A DNA stretch of 64,000 nucleotides, from contig JAFLBG010000012.1 in the NCBI GenBank assembly GCA_017303975.1, positions 24,287 to 88,286 of the forward strand. Direction: 5' to 3'. The notes beneath the pieces are model-generated. The model was given only the letters and a program-made list of their open reading frames with translations. It searched no databases and was not told the DNA's origin. This DNA is from Bacteroidota bacterium (GTDB taxonomy: Bacteria > Bacteroidota > Bacteroidia > JAFLBG01). Of the stretch, positions 35,478 through 44,097 are shown piece after piece (positions within the stretch are counted from its first letter, which is position 1; every line of letters begins with the position of its first letter). Position numbers and translations under genes: made by a program.

Positions 35478-36362
35478 TTAAATTTTTATCCAGTCAGTTG
35501 GAATAACATCCGATGTGTCGATAGAAGTGTCTGCAAACCATGTTTTAGGAGCAATAACAATCTTTTCTTTACTTGGGTTTAGCCAAGCGCCCCACCAACT
35601 AAAACTACTGTTAGCAATAATGTGATGCTTGCAGGCAGACATTAAACGTAAATCTTCGTAACTCTTTTCTCCGGTGTTAAAATCAATGTAAAAGGATGGG
35701 AGGTTGAATTTTAAATTCGTTTCTACCCATTTTGGGTCGTCCGAAAAAAAGAATAGAGTAGGGGATTCTACTTTTTGTAAAATTGTATCCAATGCTTTTT
35801 GATAGTAATCAACAGTACAGATGCCATGAAAATTTAATACGTTCTCATTGGCAACATAATCGGTGCGCCTTACATGAATACTAATGGAATTAGTTTGTTT
35901 TATTCTTTGAAGGAATGTCTGGTTTTGATCATTAATTGGTGGCTTGAAGTATAAATCATTACGAATATCTTGTGCTACATCTTTAAAATAGTTCTCGCTT
36001 TGCCAAAAGCCATCTAAATAAGTGTTTGCCGGAAAATGCTTGAATTGCTCATTAAAGCTATGCTTTGTCTCTTTTCCGTAATACGTAGAAAATAAATTTG
36101 GAAACTTATATGATAAATTTCGTAGTAATTTACTGTCTCTAATTTTTTTTATTTTTGCGAGTTCCGATTCAGAAACAAATTTTTCATTTATGTTAAAAAC
36201 AGAAAGTTCGTAGTTTCTTTTTGTGTAAGCTCCATTGGGATTTTCATTCAAAAAAGATAAATCGAATTTAAAATCGACACGATGTTTTATTGCTAAACTT
36301 TTTGCAGCAGCATATTGAAAAAGCTGGTTGCCTAAGCCACCCATGAGTTTTACTACAATCAT
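35478..36362 (-). CDS. GT11 alpha-1,2-fucosyltransferase
   Basis: A 294-aa protein with the GT11 hallmarks: the N-terminal MIVVKLMGGLGNQLFQYAAA, the GDP-fucose-binding HVRRTDYV (H163-D168) and FSDDPKWVE and NSSFSWWGAWLN. It should add L-fucose in alpha-1,2 linkage, usually to galactose, as in blood-group-like O-antigens. Its first base overlaps the end of the GT4 gene. It predicts that the exported polysaccharide contains terminal or branch fucose. Confidence 0.92.
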   Translation of the reverse strand: MIVVKLMGGLGNQLFQYAAAKSLAIKHRVDFKFDLSFLNENPNGAYTKRNYELSVFNINEKFVSESELAKIKKIRDSKLLRNLSYKFPNLFSTYYGKETKHSFNEQFKHFPANTYLDGFWQSENYFKDVAQDIRNDLYFKPPINDQNQTFLQRIKQTNSISIHVRRTDYVANENVLNFHGICTVDYYQKALDTILQKVESPTLFFFSDDPKWVETNLKFNLPSFYIDFNTGEKSYEDLRLMSACKHHIIANSSFSWWGAWLNPSKEKIVIAPKTWFADTSIDTSDVIPTDWIKI

Positions 36363-37540
36363 TAAACTTTCGTTTCTGAAATTAAACTTAAATATAACTT
36401 TTCATATTGTTGTGTTATAATTTCCCAACTGAATTTTTCTTTCCAAGCCTTGTATCCGTTTTCTGCCAATTGATTTCTAGTTGTGTGGTCGTTATACATC
36501 TCTTCCAACATCTTTGTCGATTCATTACAAGTTGCATGGCTGTATCCCTCGCTATCAAATGTAGTTGGGAGTAGTTTGCCCGCATTACTCCATTCAATAA
36601 TTTCTTTGGAGTTGCCCACATTTGTTGTTAGGAAAGGTGTTTTCGCTGCCATACATTCAAATAATACAATTGGGGAACACTCTATATTGGATGGAAATAG
36701 AAATAAGTCAGCTTCTTTGTAGGCTGCTACGGTGTCTTTTCTAGAAATATGGTTTATTATAACTTGCTTTGAACCTAGCTTAGATAGTAAGAAACGCAAG
36801 CCTAGCGGGAAGTTTTTAATTAAATGCCTATAAAAGTATTGGTACTTATTACCAATAAAAAGCAGCGTTGCATTTTTTATGTTTGATTTTAAGAATATTT
36901 TTAATGCTTCTTTGTGCCCTTTTATTCCTGTGTAGCTGCCTACGTGAAGAATTAAGAAATTGTCTTGTGGGATGTTGTACTTTTTTCTTAGATATTTGCT
37001 ATCGCAATTTTCAAACTCATCTGCTGCTGCACCATTGGGAATTATGATTGTTTTGGTAACATTATTTTTTTTAGCAAAATTGATATCTCTGTAATCGTTG
37101 GATAAATACACATTCATGTCGTATTGATGTATCCACGTTTTCATTTTTTCGAAATATTCTTTGTATTCTGGCCAATAAAACCCAGAATAGCCTGTAGGTA
37201 CAGACACTTTCTTTGCTTTTATTTTAGTTAGGATTGGCAATGCTATATCGGTAGCCCATTGCTGTGCTGCGAAAAATGTTATAACATCGAAATCATTATC
37301 AAGTAGGAAAGATTCATATGCGTCTTTCTCTCCTTCTATTCCTCTAACCCAGCTTCCTGAAACAGCAAATTCTTTTATCGTTACTCCATTTAGTTCGGTA
37401 AAATTTCTGTCTTCATGTTTAGATGTGGCAACGGTAACACCGTGCCCAAGCTTTACAAGCCTTTCCGACAGCTGTTTTACAACTTCCTGCATACCTCCAA
37501 CTGATGGAGCATAGGATTCAACGCAATGGAGAATTTTCAT
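36362..37540 (-). CDS. GT4 glycosyltransferase
   Basis: A 392-aa retaining GT-B enzyme. The N-terminal domain has HCVESYAPSVGGMQEVVKQLSE, the Gly-rich GGMQ loop of GT4. The C-terminal domain has ILHVGSYTGIKGHKEAL, LFLFPSNIECSPIVLFECMAA with the conserved E-x7-E, and TNVGNSKEII. It should use a nucleotide-activated sugar to extend the polysaccharide on the cytoplasmic face. It lies 13 bp after the GT2 and overlaps the fucosyltransferase by 1 bp. Confidence 0.9.
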   Translation of the reverse strand: MKILHCVESYAPSVGGMQEVVKQLSERLVKLGHGVTVATSKHEDRNFTELNGVTIKEFAVSGSWVRGIEGEKDAYESFLLDNDFDVITFFAAQQWATDIALPILTKIKAKKVSVPTGYSGFYWPEYKEYFEKMKTWIHQYDMNVYLSNDYRDINFAKKNNVTKTIIIPNGAAADEFENCDSKYLRKKYNIPQDNFLILHVGSYTGIKGHKEALKIFLKSNIKNATLLFIGNKYQYFYRHLIKNFPLGLRFLLSKLGSKQVIINHISRKDTVAAYKEADLFLFPSNIECSPIVLFECMAAKTPFLTTNVGNSKEIIEWSNAGKLLPTTFDSEGYSHATCNESTKMLEEMYNDHTTRNQLAENGYKAWKEKFSWEIITQQYEKLYLSLISETKV

Positions 37541-37553
37541 GTGGTAGTTGATT

Positions 37554-38564
37554 TTAAAACGAACTTGTGGTTATTAATACCCTTCTTTTAATTTTAAAAA
37601 ATAGTTTTGTAGGCAAAGAAGTTTTTGTGGAGTATATAAAACTGTTGTAGTGTTTATATTTCACAAGATATTTATGTCTTTTCAAGTTGAAAAGTGCCGG
37701 ATTGCATTTGTTGTTTACATTAAGATAGTTGTCTATTGAATCAAGACATTCTAGCAGATTTAAATAAGTGGTTTTATCAATGGGTTCTGATAATGTTCCG
37801 TGGTGTAATTGAGCTAGAATTATGCCATACTTTTTATGTGACTCAGACAAGTAAAAAGAAATATGTTGAGCAGATTGTTTGGCTACAACTGCTGCAGACG
37901 ATTCTTGAGCTAATGTTGTTTTTGAAATGCCGGAGTTTACTTCTCTATAGTCGAGTAAGATTTCTGGAATGTTTGCTATTTCAAATTTTTGTGAAATTCT
38001 AAACCAATATTCAAAATCTTGTACTAAATGATGTACCGCATAATCATACACTCCAACTGTATCAATAATTTCTCTGCGCATCATAATGGAGCTATGCACA
38101 AAAGGATTGTCGAAGCACAAATCGAACTTTAGCGTACAATTTTCTTTTGGGTGATGGTGTGCTCTGCCTGTGTCGTTTCCATTCTCATCAATAATACGAG
38201 CCCAAGTGCCAACTAAATATACCGATGGATTTGAGTGGAGATAATTTACCTGTTTTAATAATCGTTCTTTGTAAGAGAGGTCATCGGCATCTTGTCGGGC
38301 AATATATTTTCCTCTCGATAATCGAATTCCGTTGTTTAAAGCTTTTGCTAAACCTTGATTCTGTTGGTCTATTAAAACAATTCGAGAATCGTTAAATGCT
38401 TTTATGACGGACAGCGTATTGTCTTTTGAACCATCATTTATAATAATTAATTCAAAGTCAGAAAAGCTTTGATTTAAGATGCTTTCTACAGATGACGCTA
38501 GGTATTTTTCGCAGTTGTAAACTGGCAGTATGATACTTACAAGAGGTATGGTAGAAGTATTCAT
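37554..38564 (-). CDS. GT2 glycosyltransferase
   Basis: A 336-aa GT-A enzyme with VSIILPVYNCEKYLASSVESIL, INDGSKDNT and YIARQDADDLSYKERL (DxD), plus the downstream VHSSIMMRREII acceptor-region motif. It shares motif context with the GT2 at 33576 and probably arose by duplication, with different acceptor domains after residue 130. It is 14 bp after the methyltransferase gene within the ABC-exported polysaccharide operon. Confidence 0.88.
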   Translation of the reverse strand: MNTSTIPLVSIILPVYNCEKYLASSVESILNQSFSDFELIIINDGSKDNTLSVIKAFNDSRIVLIDQQNQGLAKALNNGIRLSRGKYIARQDADDLSYKERLLKQVNYLHSNPSVYLVGTWARIIDENGNDTGRAHHHPKENCTLKFDLCFDNPFVHSSIMMRREIIDTVGVYDYAVHHLVQDFEYWFRISQKFEIANIPEILLDYREVNSGISKTTLAQESSAAVVAKQSAQHISFYLSESHKKYGIILAQLHHGTLSEPIDKTTYLNLLECLDSIDNYLNVNNKCNPALFNLKRHKYLVKYKHYNSFIYSTKTSLPTKLFFKIKRRVLITTSSF

Positions 38565-38578
38565 CTTATTTGTAGTTT

Positions 38579-39250
38579 TTAAATTGGATGATTTAGTAGT
38601 TTTTTATATTCTGTCATCCAAACTTCGAGCATCACTTTTTCTGACTCCGCCTCATTAACCATATAATTAGAAAGCCACTCTTTTGCTTTTTGGCAGAGTT
38701 GTAGGTTTGTTAAAGAGCAGTCTTTTTTTTCAGCGATTAATTGTATGTTATGTGTGAGTTGGTAAGATGTTTTTATCACTTTCTTTATGTCATATCCAAA
38801 TTGATTGAGTAGTTGAGTTAATAGTTTAACGGAATACCCTTCATAATGTATAGCCCATCCTGCTTCATGTGAGCCGAAGATATGTCTTAAAGCAACAAAT
38901 TTTTCTTTTGGTTTTTTAAATCTTGAAATAGCAATTTTTGCCATTTTTTCAAAATCTGGAACTTCAATATGTAAAATGCCCTGGGGTTTAAGCCAAAAGT
39001 ACCAATTGGAAAGAAGTGCGCATGCTTCAGCACGCGAAAAATGCTCAAATACATGATGCAGTCGAATTTCGTCTATAGAGCTATTTGTATATGCGAGTTC
39101 TTTTATATTGCAATACTTATCTGCCTTCATGGATGTCATTACAGTATGTTCTGAAGAAGGATAATCTATATTTACATAGCCATCTAAGTATACTTGCCCA
39201 CAACCTAAATGTAATTTAGTATTATGAATATTTTTTTCCGCCATTTTCAA
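38579..39250 (-). CDS. SAM-dependent methyltransferase-like protein in the Wzm/Wzt operon
   Basis: A 223-aa protein. KLHLGCGQVYLDGYVNIDYPS is the motif I region of the short predicted methyltransferases that accompany glycosyltransferases, followed by IDEIRLHHVFEHFSRAEA and LKPQGILHIEVPDFEKMA. Its start overlaps the end of wzt by 4 bp. In ABC-type O-antigen systems a methyl group can end the chain and be read by the Wzt C-terminal domain, so this is a candidate terminating enzyme, by inference. Confidence 0.75.
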   Translation of the reverse strand: MKMAEKNIHNTKLHLGCGQVYLDGYVNIDYPSSEHTVMTSMKADKYCNIKELAYTNSSIDEIRLHHVFEHFSRAEACALLSNWYFWLKPQGILHIEVPDFEKMAKIAISRFKKPKEKFVALRHIFGSHEAGWAIHYEGYSVKLLTQLLNQFGYDIKKVIKTSYQLTHNIQLIAEKKDCSLTNLQLCQKAKEWLSNYMVNEAESEKVMLEVWMTEYKKLLNHPI

Positions 39251-40479
39251 CCTACTTTATGTATTTGTACTTTAGCTTGATTTATTATAATTCCACTATC
39301 CGTATTGATAATTTGTTTGTCGCTACTAAGCGTGGTTACTTCTGAAATAACAACGTTAACTATGTCTTTGGTATAGCTAAAAGTCACATGATTGCTTGAT
39401 AGTCCAATGGTAATTTTATAGTTTCCTTTTGTAAAATGAATATCCTTTATCTCAAAACTTGCTTCGTATATTCCGGGAGTTAATGTTTGTGGTTCGCTCC
39501 AAATAGTTCTTAAATGAAAGTCAAACAAAGTTGATATTCCTATTGCGGCAACCATATTTTCTAAATTTGTATTGATTTTAAATACAACTTTAGCAATCCA
39601 ATTTTGCCCCATTGATATTTCGGGAATATTTTTATTGTTGATATCTGTTATATAAAATTTAGTTGGATATCCTTTTAGCTCAGCACTATTTAATGGTTTC
39701 TCGAAGTCGATGAAGCTAGCAGATACATTTGTTTGCAAATATTTATCTATAACCTTATCCATGCTATCAAACAATGCTATTCTCCCTTGGTTTAGCATTA
39801 AGCCTTTGTTGCATAACTTTTGTACGGTCTCCATGTTGTGGCTTACAAACAAAACAGTTCTTCCTTGTCCTGTAGCTTCTTGCATTTTGCCTAAACATTT
39901 TTTTTGAAATGCCATGTCGCCTACTGCCAAAACTTCATCTACAATAAGTATTTCTGGTTCTAGGTGAGCAGCAACTGCAAATGCTAAGCGCACGTACATT
40001 CCACTGCTATATCGCTTTACAGGAGTGTCTAGAAATTTTTCTACTTCAGAGAATGCAACAATTTCATCAAACTTGCTTTTAATTTCGGCACGGCTCATTC
40101 CTAAAATAGAACCATTCAAATAAATATTTTCTCTGCCGGTAAGTTCCGGATGAAATCCTGTGCCTACTTCTAATAAACTAGCTAAACGACCATTTATCTC
40201 AATTCTCCCACTTGTAGGTTCGGTAATTCTACTAAGTATTTTTAATAGGGTAGATTTACCGGCTCCGTTTCTGCCAATGATTCCAACACGGTCGCCTTGT
40301 TCTATGGTAAAAGAAATGTCTTTTAGAGCCCAAAAATCTTCTTTATGGGAAGAGGTGTTTTTCTTGAAAATGTTTTTAACTCCATTCGAAATTTTATCGC
40401 GTAACAATAAATACCTTTCGTCTTTTTCGTGACGAATGATATACTTCTTGCTTATATTTTCAACTTTAATTATGCTCAC
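39247..40479 (-). CDS. wzt: Polysaccharide ABC exporter ATPase with C-terminal carbohydrate-binding domain (Wzt-like)
   Basis: A 410-aa protein. The nucleotide-binding domain (about 1-245) has Walker A GRNGAGKST (69-77), signature YSSGMYVRLAFA, and Walker B ILIVDEVLAVGD. The loop before Walker A is extended, as in Wzt/TagH. The C-terminal domain (about 260-405) is a beta-rich Wzt_C-type module, which in E. coli O8/O9a recognises the capped chain end. With Wzm it exports lipid-linked polysaccharide across the inner membrane. The start is GTG. A 209-bp repeat-rich gap separates it from wzm. Confidence 0.9.
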   Translation of the reverse strand: MSIIKVENISKKYIIRHEKDERYLLLRDKISNGVKNIFKKNTSSHKEDFWALKDISFTIEQGDRVGIIGRNGAGKSTLLKILSRITEPTSGRIEINGRLASLLEVGTGFHPELTGRENIYLNGSILGMSRAEIKSKFDEIVAFSEVEKFLDTPVKRYSSGMYVRLAFAVAAHLEPEILIVDEVLAVGDMAFQKKCLGKMQEATGQGRTVLFVSHNMETVQKLCNKGLMLNQGRIALFDSMDKVIDKYLQTNVSASFIDFEKPLNSAELKGYPTKFYITDINNKNIPEISMGQNWIAKVVFKINTNLENMVAAIGISTLFDFHLRTIWSEPQTLTPGIYEASFEIKDIHFTKGNYKITIGLSSNHVTFSYTKDIVNVVISEVTTLSSDKQIINTDSGIIINQAKVQIHKVG

Positions 40480-40485
40480 TGATGG

Positions 40486-40626
40486 TTTAGTCTGTTAGTC
40501 GGAAAAATGTTAGTTAGTTTTTAAAAGTCTATAAGTCATTTTTTTAGTTCGGTAGTCTACTTGTCAAATAGTTTGTTTGTGCTTTAGTCAATTAGTTGGT
40601 TAGTTTGTTAGTCAATTAGTTTGTCA
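40486..40626. repeat. TTAG-rich degenerate repeat tract between wzm and wzt
   Basis: About 140 bp with ten TTAG tetramers, mostly in TTAGTC or TTAGTT context. A 14-nt unit, TTAGTCAATTAGTT, occurs exactly twice (40584-40597 and 40608-40621; 24-nt period). On the transcribed strand it reads as GACTAA/AACTAA units. It lies in an otherwise tightly packed operon, directly upstream of the GTG start of wzt. Its role is unknown; slippage or a protein-binding array are possible. Confidence 0.55.
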
Positions 40627-40688
40627 GAAATTGAAATTGTCTTTTATTACTAACTATTCTTAATTTATAATTATCAATTTTTAATTTA

Positions 40689-41504
40689 CTAAACAATATC
40701 TGCAAAAAAGCGTTCTGTTTTTCTAAAAAAAGAAAATCCAAAAACTAAAAAAAAGATGCTTACTACTGCAGAGTAAACCACGGCAGGCCAATAAATACTT
40801 ATGTTGCCACCGAGCATGCTCCATCTAAAACCATCAATTATTCCAACTAAAGGATTTAATGAATAAATCATTCGAATAGCGGGATTAGTAAATGTGTTAC
40901 TAATATACATTACCGGAGAAATAAAGACCCCAAATTGTATTATAAAAGGCACTATATAACGGAAATCTCGATATTTTACATTCAGGGAGGCTATCCAAAA
41001 GCCAATACCCAATGCCAATATTAAAAGTAGTGCAAAGAAGAAAGGCATAAATATAATTCGGTAGGAGGGTAAATAATTAAACCAGAGCATTAGAACAACG
41101 GTCATTACTAATGCTACTATAAAATCAATGATACAAACAATTACACTACTTACCGGAATAATTATTCTAGGAAAATACACTTTGCTAATCATCCCGGAAT
41201 TGCTAACCATAGAGTTGCTTGCTTCGCTAAAGGCGCTGGAAAAAAATTGCCAAGGTAAAATACCAACAGCAACTAAAAGTGCATAAGGAACCCCTTCGTT
41301 TGGGAAACTTCCTAAATTCCCAATAATAGTAAAAACCACAATACTTAAAAATGGGCGAATAAATGCCCATAATAAACCAATGGTGGTTTGCTTATACCTT
41401 ACCAGGATGTCTTTCCATGCCAAAAAATAAAAAAGTTCTTTAAAGCTTTTTAGTTCGCTCCAATAGTGTGTTGCTTTTTTATTTGGCTCAATAATAATTT
41501 TCAA
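40689..41504 (-). CDS. wzm: Polysaccharide ABC exporter permease (Wzm-like)
   Basis: A 271-aa ABC2-type membrane protein. An N-terminal cytoplasmic segment ends in KDILVRYKQTTIGLLWAFIRP, the interface helix typical of Wzm/TagG, and six hydrophobic segments follow; LNPLVGIIDGFRW lies before the last helix. It forms the channel for the Wzt ATPase. It is the first gene of the minus-strand polysaccharide operon and is divergent from the barrel pseudogene at 41582. Confidence 0.92.
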   Translation of the reverse strand: MKIIIEPNKKATHYWSELKSFKELFYFLAWKDILVRYKQTTIGLLWAFIRPFLSIVVFTIIGNLGSFPNEGVPYALLVAVGILPWQFFSSAFSEASNSMVSNSGMISKVYFPRIIIPVSSVIVCIIDFIVALVMTVVLMLWFNYLPSYRIIFMPFFFALLLILALGIGFWIASLNVKYRDFRYIVPFIIQFGVFISPVMYISNTFTNPAIRMIYSLNPLVGIIDGFRWSMLGGNISIYWPAVVYSAVVSIFFLVFGFSFFRKTERFFADIV

Positions 41505-41581
41505 GGCATGTGCTTTTTAAGGCTCGTAAATTTCTTAATTTTTATTGGATTAACCGCCTACTTTTTTTATTATATTCAAGT

Positions 41582-42127
41582 ATGGTGATTGGCAGATATT
41601 TCAGCGTTTTAGGTATTCTATTTTTGAGTGTGTACCTTTTTTCTATTCGTGGCAATGCGCAAAGTAAGCTAAGTAAGCGCTACACATTTGATTATTTTTC
41701 GAAAAAGAAAATTTGTGTGGGTGTGGCTGCTTCCGGAAATTGGTTTAGGAATACGGATATTGGGACGTTAAATCTTAAAACAGGCTTTTTTCCACTTAAA
41801 TGCTTGAATGTTGGTATTGGTGCTGATTATAAAGCTACTGGAACATTTAGACTCCAAAAGGCTTTGGGCACTTATGCGCGTTATTATTTTATGAATAAAC
41901 GCATTTCTACTTTTGCAGAAGCCAACTGTTTTTTAGGCAAGAGCGAAGTAAAAAGTTTGTCTGTTAATGAGCAATATTGGCAAATTGGAGGCTCATTAGG
42001 CGTTGCTTATACGGGTATTTTAAATAGGCTAGGAGTAGAAGTGTTCTAAGAGTTGGTAAATGAAAGCATTGCCGGTAAGTCTCAACTGTATTTTCTATTG
42101 TCGGTTAGGTTAAATGTATATTTTTAA
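41582..42127 (+). pseudogene. Outer-membrane barrel protein interrupted by an in-frame TAA
   Basis: From the Met at 41582 the frame encodes a signal peptide (about 1-27, ending RGNAQ) and barrel-like strands, then stops at TAA 42047-42049 after LNRLGVEVF. The same frame continues 25 sense codons past this stop to a second TAA (42125-42127), reading GELVNES-like ELVNESIAG, then SVRLNVYF, a classic outer-membrane barrel C-terminus ending in Phe. The intact product would be 181 aa. The 155-aa truncated form lacks the last strand and the assembly signal. An upstream Met at 41510 would add 24 residues. Alternatives are a sequencing error or readthrough. Confidence 0.7.
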
Positions 42128-42460
42128 ATTTAGCTCCTATTTAGTATTTTATATGTTTTTTCGTTTTAAGGGGCTGTTTGTTAGTGTTTTATGAATTGAG
42201 TTGCCATTTTCTAAAACCTAGAATCAATTTTTTGATACTTTTCTTTTGCATTTTTTGCAACTTTTCAGATTTCTTATTGTGCAAATCAATAACTAGTACT
42301 GTTGTAACCGCAAAAAATGCAACTGATTCTATTTATTGGCTATAATCCATAATTCTCTTAAGAAATATTGCAAATATTTGAAGTATGGCTAGTAAAAGCC
42401 GTTACGGAAAGCCTTTTAGTAGGCGTAATTTTGATTCATAATTTAAAACAAACAGTAATT
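42128..42460. other. 333-bp gap with no gene
   Basis: AT-rich sequence between the interrupted barrel gene and the duplicated barrel gene. No ORF with family resemblance is seen. A 13-bp exact inverted repeat (42246-42258 and 42310-42322) with a 51-nt spacer and a near -7 box AATATTTG (42373-42380) are the only structures noted. An in-frame upstream extension of the next gene to 42368 is not believed. Confidence 0.5.
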
Positions 42461-43762
42461 ATGAAACCAATGAAAACAATTTTAAAACTAACAACAGCAA
42501 CAGTATTATCGGCAGTTACTCTTTTAAATGCACAAGTAGATACTTTAGGAAGTAATTCACAAAGAACTGAAGCCTTAAAACTATCATTGGGAGCCAATTT
42601 TGGAGTTGCATACGAGAAAAAAATTGGAAAAGCTACTAGTTTGCAGTTCTCATTAGAACATTTAACGAAACAATGGGATATGGATGCCCTTGATTTAGGT
42701 ATTGGAGGAAGCTCGTCTAGAATTGGAGGAGATGTCAATGGAATTAATGTTGGATTAGACTATCGAAGGTATTTGTCAGAACCCCACAATAATTTAAATG
42801 GGTTTTATACCGCACCATTTGTAAGATACAAACAGTATAATTTCGAGAATAGTATTCTAGAAACCCCTAAAACTCAAACTCATAAGCAAGTAGATGTTGG
42901 TGCAATGATAGGATATCAAATACTTGGCGAAGATGGATTTTTAATTGATTTTGGATTTGGAGTTAAGTATAAGGCTGATATTGGAGGCCCTAATCCGCTA
43001 AGTGATAGAGTGTTCAATAATTTTGGTACATACACTCATTTAAGAATAGCATACAACCTTAAATATAAAACTGTTGTGAATACAGCAGTCAGTGCAGGCA
43101 AGTGGGTATCAAAAAACGAGTTTAATCAAAAAAATTTAGTGAAAATAAATCCGTTCTTCTATTTCAATAAACAAGAAGTAGCATATGAGCGTTTTATTAC
43201 TGATAATATTTCCGCACAAATATCTATTGGAGCTGTTAATCATTTTAGTTTATTAGGAGCTAAAACAGTAATCGACAGTGAAGAAGTTTCAGATGAAATA
43301 GGTAAAGAAAACGATTCTTTGGAATATACCGGATTGAAAAAAGCCGTTTTTGCTAGGTTGTCTTGCAGAATATACTTGAATAAGATAAAGTATTTACATT
43401 CTAAAAGTGATGTTGGAGGTATGTATATAACTCCGATTTATACAATTAGCAAGCAAAAGACAATATTTGAAGATGTTTCAGAAAGAAACTATGGTGAGTT
43501 TAATTTTGCGCAACATTCGGTTAATCATTTAATGGGAGTTGCAGTTGGTTACCAAACCGGTTTCGGTAGACTTATGGTGGATGGTTCAATTGGATACCAT
43601 GGTTTAGTTTCTACTAAAAAAAGCGAGAGAAACTATGCGAATGCTGATGCAAGTAATACAGCCTTTGCCGCCAAATTTGGAAGTGTAGATGGCAATTCAA
43701 CCTTGCGCGAAAATATTTTAGAAGGAGTAAAGATTCAATTGGGTGTTGGGTATAGGTTTTAG
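42461..43762 (+). CDS. Outer-membrane protein with two tandem DUF3575-like barrel modules
   Basis: A 433-aa protein from the Met that gives a clean signal peptide (ending TLLNAQ). Two modules repeat the same landmarks. Module 1 (about 35-215) has GVAYEKKIG, DYRRYLSE, GFYTAPFVRYK and GAMIGYQILG. Module 2 (about 226-433) has EVAYERFIT, SCRIYLNK, GMYITPIYTI and GVAVGYQTGFG, and ends GVGYRF, with the aromatic barrel signal. The pattern resembles DUF3575, normally a single barrel of about 200 aa. It probably sits in the outer membrane as one larger or two joined barrels. A strong terminator follows. Confidence 0.65.
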   Translation: MKPMKTILKLTTATVLSAVTLLNAQVDTLGSNSQRTEALKLSLGANFGVAYEKKIGKATSLQFSLEHLTKQWDMDALDLGIGGSSSRIGGDVNGINVGLDYRRYLSEPHNNLNGFYTAPFVRYKQYNFENSILETPKTQTHKQVDVGAMIGYQILGEDGFLIDFGFGVKYKADIGGPNPLSDRVFNNFGTYTHLRIAYNLKYKTVVNTAVSAGKWVSKNEFNQKNLVKINPFFYFNKQEVAYERFITDNISAQISIGAVNHFSLLGAKTVIDSEEVSDEIGKENDSLEYTGLKKAVFARLSCRIYLNKIKYLHSKSDVGGMYITPIYTISKQKTIFEDVSERNYGEFNFAQHSVNHLMGVAVGYQTGFGRLMVDGSIGYHGLVSTKKSERNYANADASNTAFAAKFGSVDGNSTLRENILEGVKIQLGVGYRF

Positions 43763-43780
43763 TTTGTTTTAGGGTTATTC

Positions 43781-43820
43781 AAAAAGAGGTTTGTGGTAAT
43801 TACAACACAAACCTCTTTTT
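43781..43820 (+). terminator. Rho-independent terminator after the duplicated barrel gene
   Basis: A 15-bp perfect stem (43781-43795 with 43806-43820) and a 10-nt loop, with the T run TTTTTT at the 3' side. It starts 19 bp after the stop codon at 43762. Confidence 0.9.
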
Positions 43821-44097
43821 TGTTTGGGCATTGTTGACTTCAGATTTTTTTATTTATTAGAAACTCATATTTATAATTCACACTTGTGACGTATAAGATA
43901 TTGATTATTATACACTTGCTTCATTTATTTGTCGGATTAACTGCTTGTCTGGGTTGTAGAATTGTTTGACAACACATTTATTAGGCTGTACTTTTCCGAA
44001 AGAAACTAGTCGGAAATAAATAAGCTGTAAAAGTGAAACTTTCAACCGTTTATTTCGCACTGCAAATAATAATGTTGCTAAAACTAACAACCCCACT

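Noticed and set aside
33576..38564. Possible recent duplication of the two GT2 genes as a mobile unit
   Set aside because: Similarity is limited to the conserved GT2 donor domain and no flanking repeats are seen.
42246..42322. 13-bp inverted repeat with 51-nt spacer
   Set aside because: The arms are mostly A/T runs flanked by GC pairs; it has no GC-rich stem or link to a gene end.
43993..44016. TTTCCGA-N10-TCGGAAA dyad upstream of the 936-aa cargo gene
   Set aside because: A 7-bp dyad of this kind is expected by chance at this base composition, and no matching regulator is known here.
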